From Armatimonadetes bacterium UBA5419 (GTDB lineage Bacteria > Armatimonadota > UBA10988), in NCBI GenBank assembly GCA_002409445.1, contig DHNJ01000093.1, positions 1 to 6,169 on the forward strand: a DNA stretch of 6,169 bases, read 5' to 3'. Of this stretch, positions 5,027-6,169 are shown piece after piece. The notes beneath the pieces are model-generated. The model searched no databases, had not been told where the DNA came from, and saw only the letters and a list, made by a program, of their open reading frames with translations. Position numbers and translations under genes: made by a program. Positions within the stretch are counted from its first letter, which is position 1. Each line of letters begins with the position of its first letter.

Positions 5027-6133
5027 ATGGCGACCCTCAATCTGCAGCCGCGCCCGGCCGAGGAGTGCCGCTGGGATGTCGTTTCGCTGGGCGAGGTCAT
5101 GCTGCGGCTGGACCCGGGCGAGGGGCGGATCCATACGACGCGACAGTTCAACGTCTGGGAGGGCGGCGGCGAATACAACGTGGCGCGCGGGCTGCGGCGC
5201 TGTTTTGGGCTGCGCGCGGCGGTCGTCACGGCGCTGGCCGACAACCCCGTGGGCCGGCTGGTCGAGGACTTCATCTTGCAAGGCGGGGTTGATACCAGCC
5301 TGATCAAGTGGGTGAAGTACGACGGCGTCGGCCGCGAGGTGCGCAACGGCCTCAACTTCACCGAACGCGGCTTCGGCCTGCGCGGCGCGGTCGGCTGCTC
5401 GGACCGCGGGCATACCGCGGCCAGCCAGCTGCGGCCGGGCGACATCGACTGGCAGTACGTTTTCGGTGAATGCGGCGTGCGCTGGCTGCATACCGGCGGC
5501 ATCTTCGCCGCCCTCTCCGACACGACCCCCGAGGTCGTCATCGAGTGCCTAAGCGTCGCCCGCGAGCACGGCACGTTGATCTCCTACGACCTGAACTACC
5601 GGCCGTCGCTGTGGAAGGCGATTGGCGGGCAGGCGCGCGCGCAGGAGGTCAACCGCCGGCTGGCGCCGCTGGTCGACGTGATGATCGGTAACGAAGAGGA
5701 CTTCACCGCCTCGCTCGGTTTCGAGATCCCCGGCGTCGACGAGAACCTGACGGATCTGGAGATCGCCAGCTTCCAGGCGATGATCGGCGAGGCGACCAAG
5801 GCCTACCCGAACTTCCGCGCGGTGGGCACGACGATGCGCGCGGTGCGCACCGCGACCCGCAACGACTGGGGCGCGATCGCCTGGGCCGACGGCCGGTTCT
5901 ACCAGGCCACCCACCGCCCCGACCTGGAGATCATGGACCGCGTCGGCGGCGGCGACAGCTTCGCCTCTGGGCTGATCTACGGCCTGCTGGTGCTGGGCGA
6001 CCCGGCCCTGGCCGTCGAGTACGGCGCCGCCCACGGCGCCCTGGCGATGACCACCCCCGGCGACACGACCATGGCCAGCCTGGCCGAGGTCCAGAAGCTC
6101 GTGGGCGGCGGCGGGGCGCGGGTGGATCGGTAG
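5027..6133 (+). CDS. PfkB-family sugar kinase, 2-keto-3-deoxygluconate kinase-like
   Basis: This 368-aa ribokinase/PfkB-fold enzyme transfers phosphate from ATP to a sugar or sugar acid. It opens with DVVSLGEVMLRLDP (17-30), continues with the substrate-side GGGEYNVA (46-53), SYDLNYRPSLW (186-196) and GNEEDF (221-226), and has the PfkB signature DRVGGGDSFASGLIYG (304-319), where Asp310 is the expected catalytic base. The VGGGD form in place of the commoner TGAGD, together with the NxRPxLW segment, points to KDG kinases of the Entner-Doudoroff and uronate pathways. It is longer than the usual 300-340 aa because of an insertion at about 231-262. The gene stands opposite the transketolase operon; a KDPG aldolase gene would be a natural next neighbour beyond the right edge but is not visible. 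The kinase family is certain and the substrate is inferred: fructose or another hexose or keto-acid is possible. Confidence 0.9.
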   Translation: MATLNLQPRPAEECRWDVVSLGEVMLRLDPGEGRIHTTRQFNVWEGGGEYNVARGLRRCFGLRAAVVTALADNPVGRLVEDFILQGGVDTSLIKWVKYDGVGREVRNGLNFTERGFGLRGAVGCSDRGHTAASQLRPGDIDWQYVFGECGVRWLHTGGIFAALSDTTPEVVIECLSVAREHGTLISYDLNYRPSLWKAIGGQARAQEVNRRLAPLVDVMIGNEEDFTASLGFEIPGVDENLTDLEIASFQAMIGEATKAYPNFRAVGTTMRAVRTATRNDWGAIAWADGRFYQATHRPDLEIMDRVGGGDSFASGLIYGLLVLGDPALAVEYGAAHGALAMTTPGDTTMASLAEVQKLVGGGGARVDR

Positions 6134-6169
6134 GGGGCGTGGCCTTCACGTAGCGCCGGCGCCCTCGCC
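6134..6169. other. Short non-coding right edge
   Basis: The last 36 nt after the kinase stop codon are GC-rich. I see no terminator hairpin with a U-tract, no ribosome binding site and no start codon. Whether another gene follows in the same transcript cannot be judged here. Confidence 0.5.

Noticed and set aside
4990..5574. Minus-strand open frames opposite the sugar kinase (also 5009-5491 and 5549-6034)
   Set aside because: They are antisense to a convincing PfkB kinase, with Ser/Arg/Pro-rich composition and no family motif.

Overview
This 6.2 kb window is chromosomal-type bacterial DNA of very high G+C content, with strong G/C bias at third codon positions. It shows no sign of mobile elements, tRNA, rRNA or CRISPR. 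The combination of a split (two-subunit) transketolase, a KDG-kinase-like PfkB sugar kinase, a MoxR/DUF58 pair and Shine-Dalgarno-led genes with occasional GTG/TTG starts would fit a high-GC Chloroflexota lineage. That assignment is an inference from gene style only; Actinomycetota, Deinococcota or a related free-living heterotroph cannot be excluded.

Layout: five genes run on the minus strand and one on the plus strand. Reading from the divergent promoter region at about 4845-5026 leftward, the order is: transketolase N-terminal (TPP-binding) subunit; transketolase C-terminal subunit, joined by an ATGA start/stop overlap; a lipoprotein of unknown function with a Pro/Gly-rich tail, 35 nt further on; a perfect 14-bp GC hairpin; a MoxR-type AAA+ ATPase; and a DUF58 membrane protein that runs off the left edge. 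The MoxR stop codon abuts the DUF58 ribosome binding site. Rightward from the same promoter region lies one PfkB-family sugar kinase, most like 2-keto-3-deoxygluconate kinases, which ends 36 nt before the right edge.

How the genes work together: the two transketolase polypeptides should form one enzyme of the non-oxidative pentose phosphate pathway, or of a specialised ketose pathway. Its divergent neighbour phosphorylates a sugar acid or sugar, so the right half looks like a carbohydrate-catabolism locus with back-to-back sigma70-like promoters. The left half is a separate MoxR-DUF58 module, a widespread pair thought to act in chaperone-like maturation or envelope-stress functions. The lipoprotein sits between the two modules; its role is unknown.

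I found no clearly unprecedented system. The points most worth a second look are the orphan lipoprotein, the substrate of the split transketolase, and the UUCG-capped hairpin just upstream of moxR. Most other long open frames on the plus strand over 187-4990 are antisense shadows produced by the high GC content.
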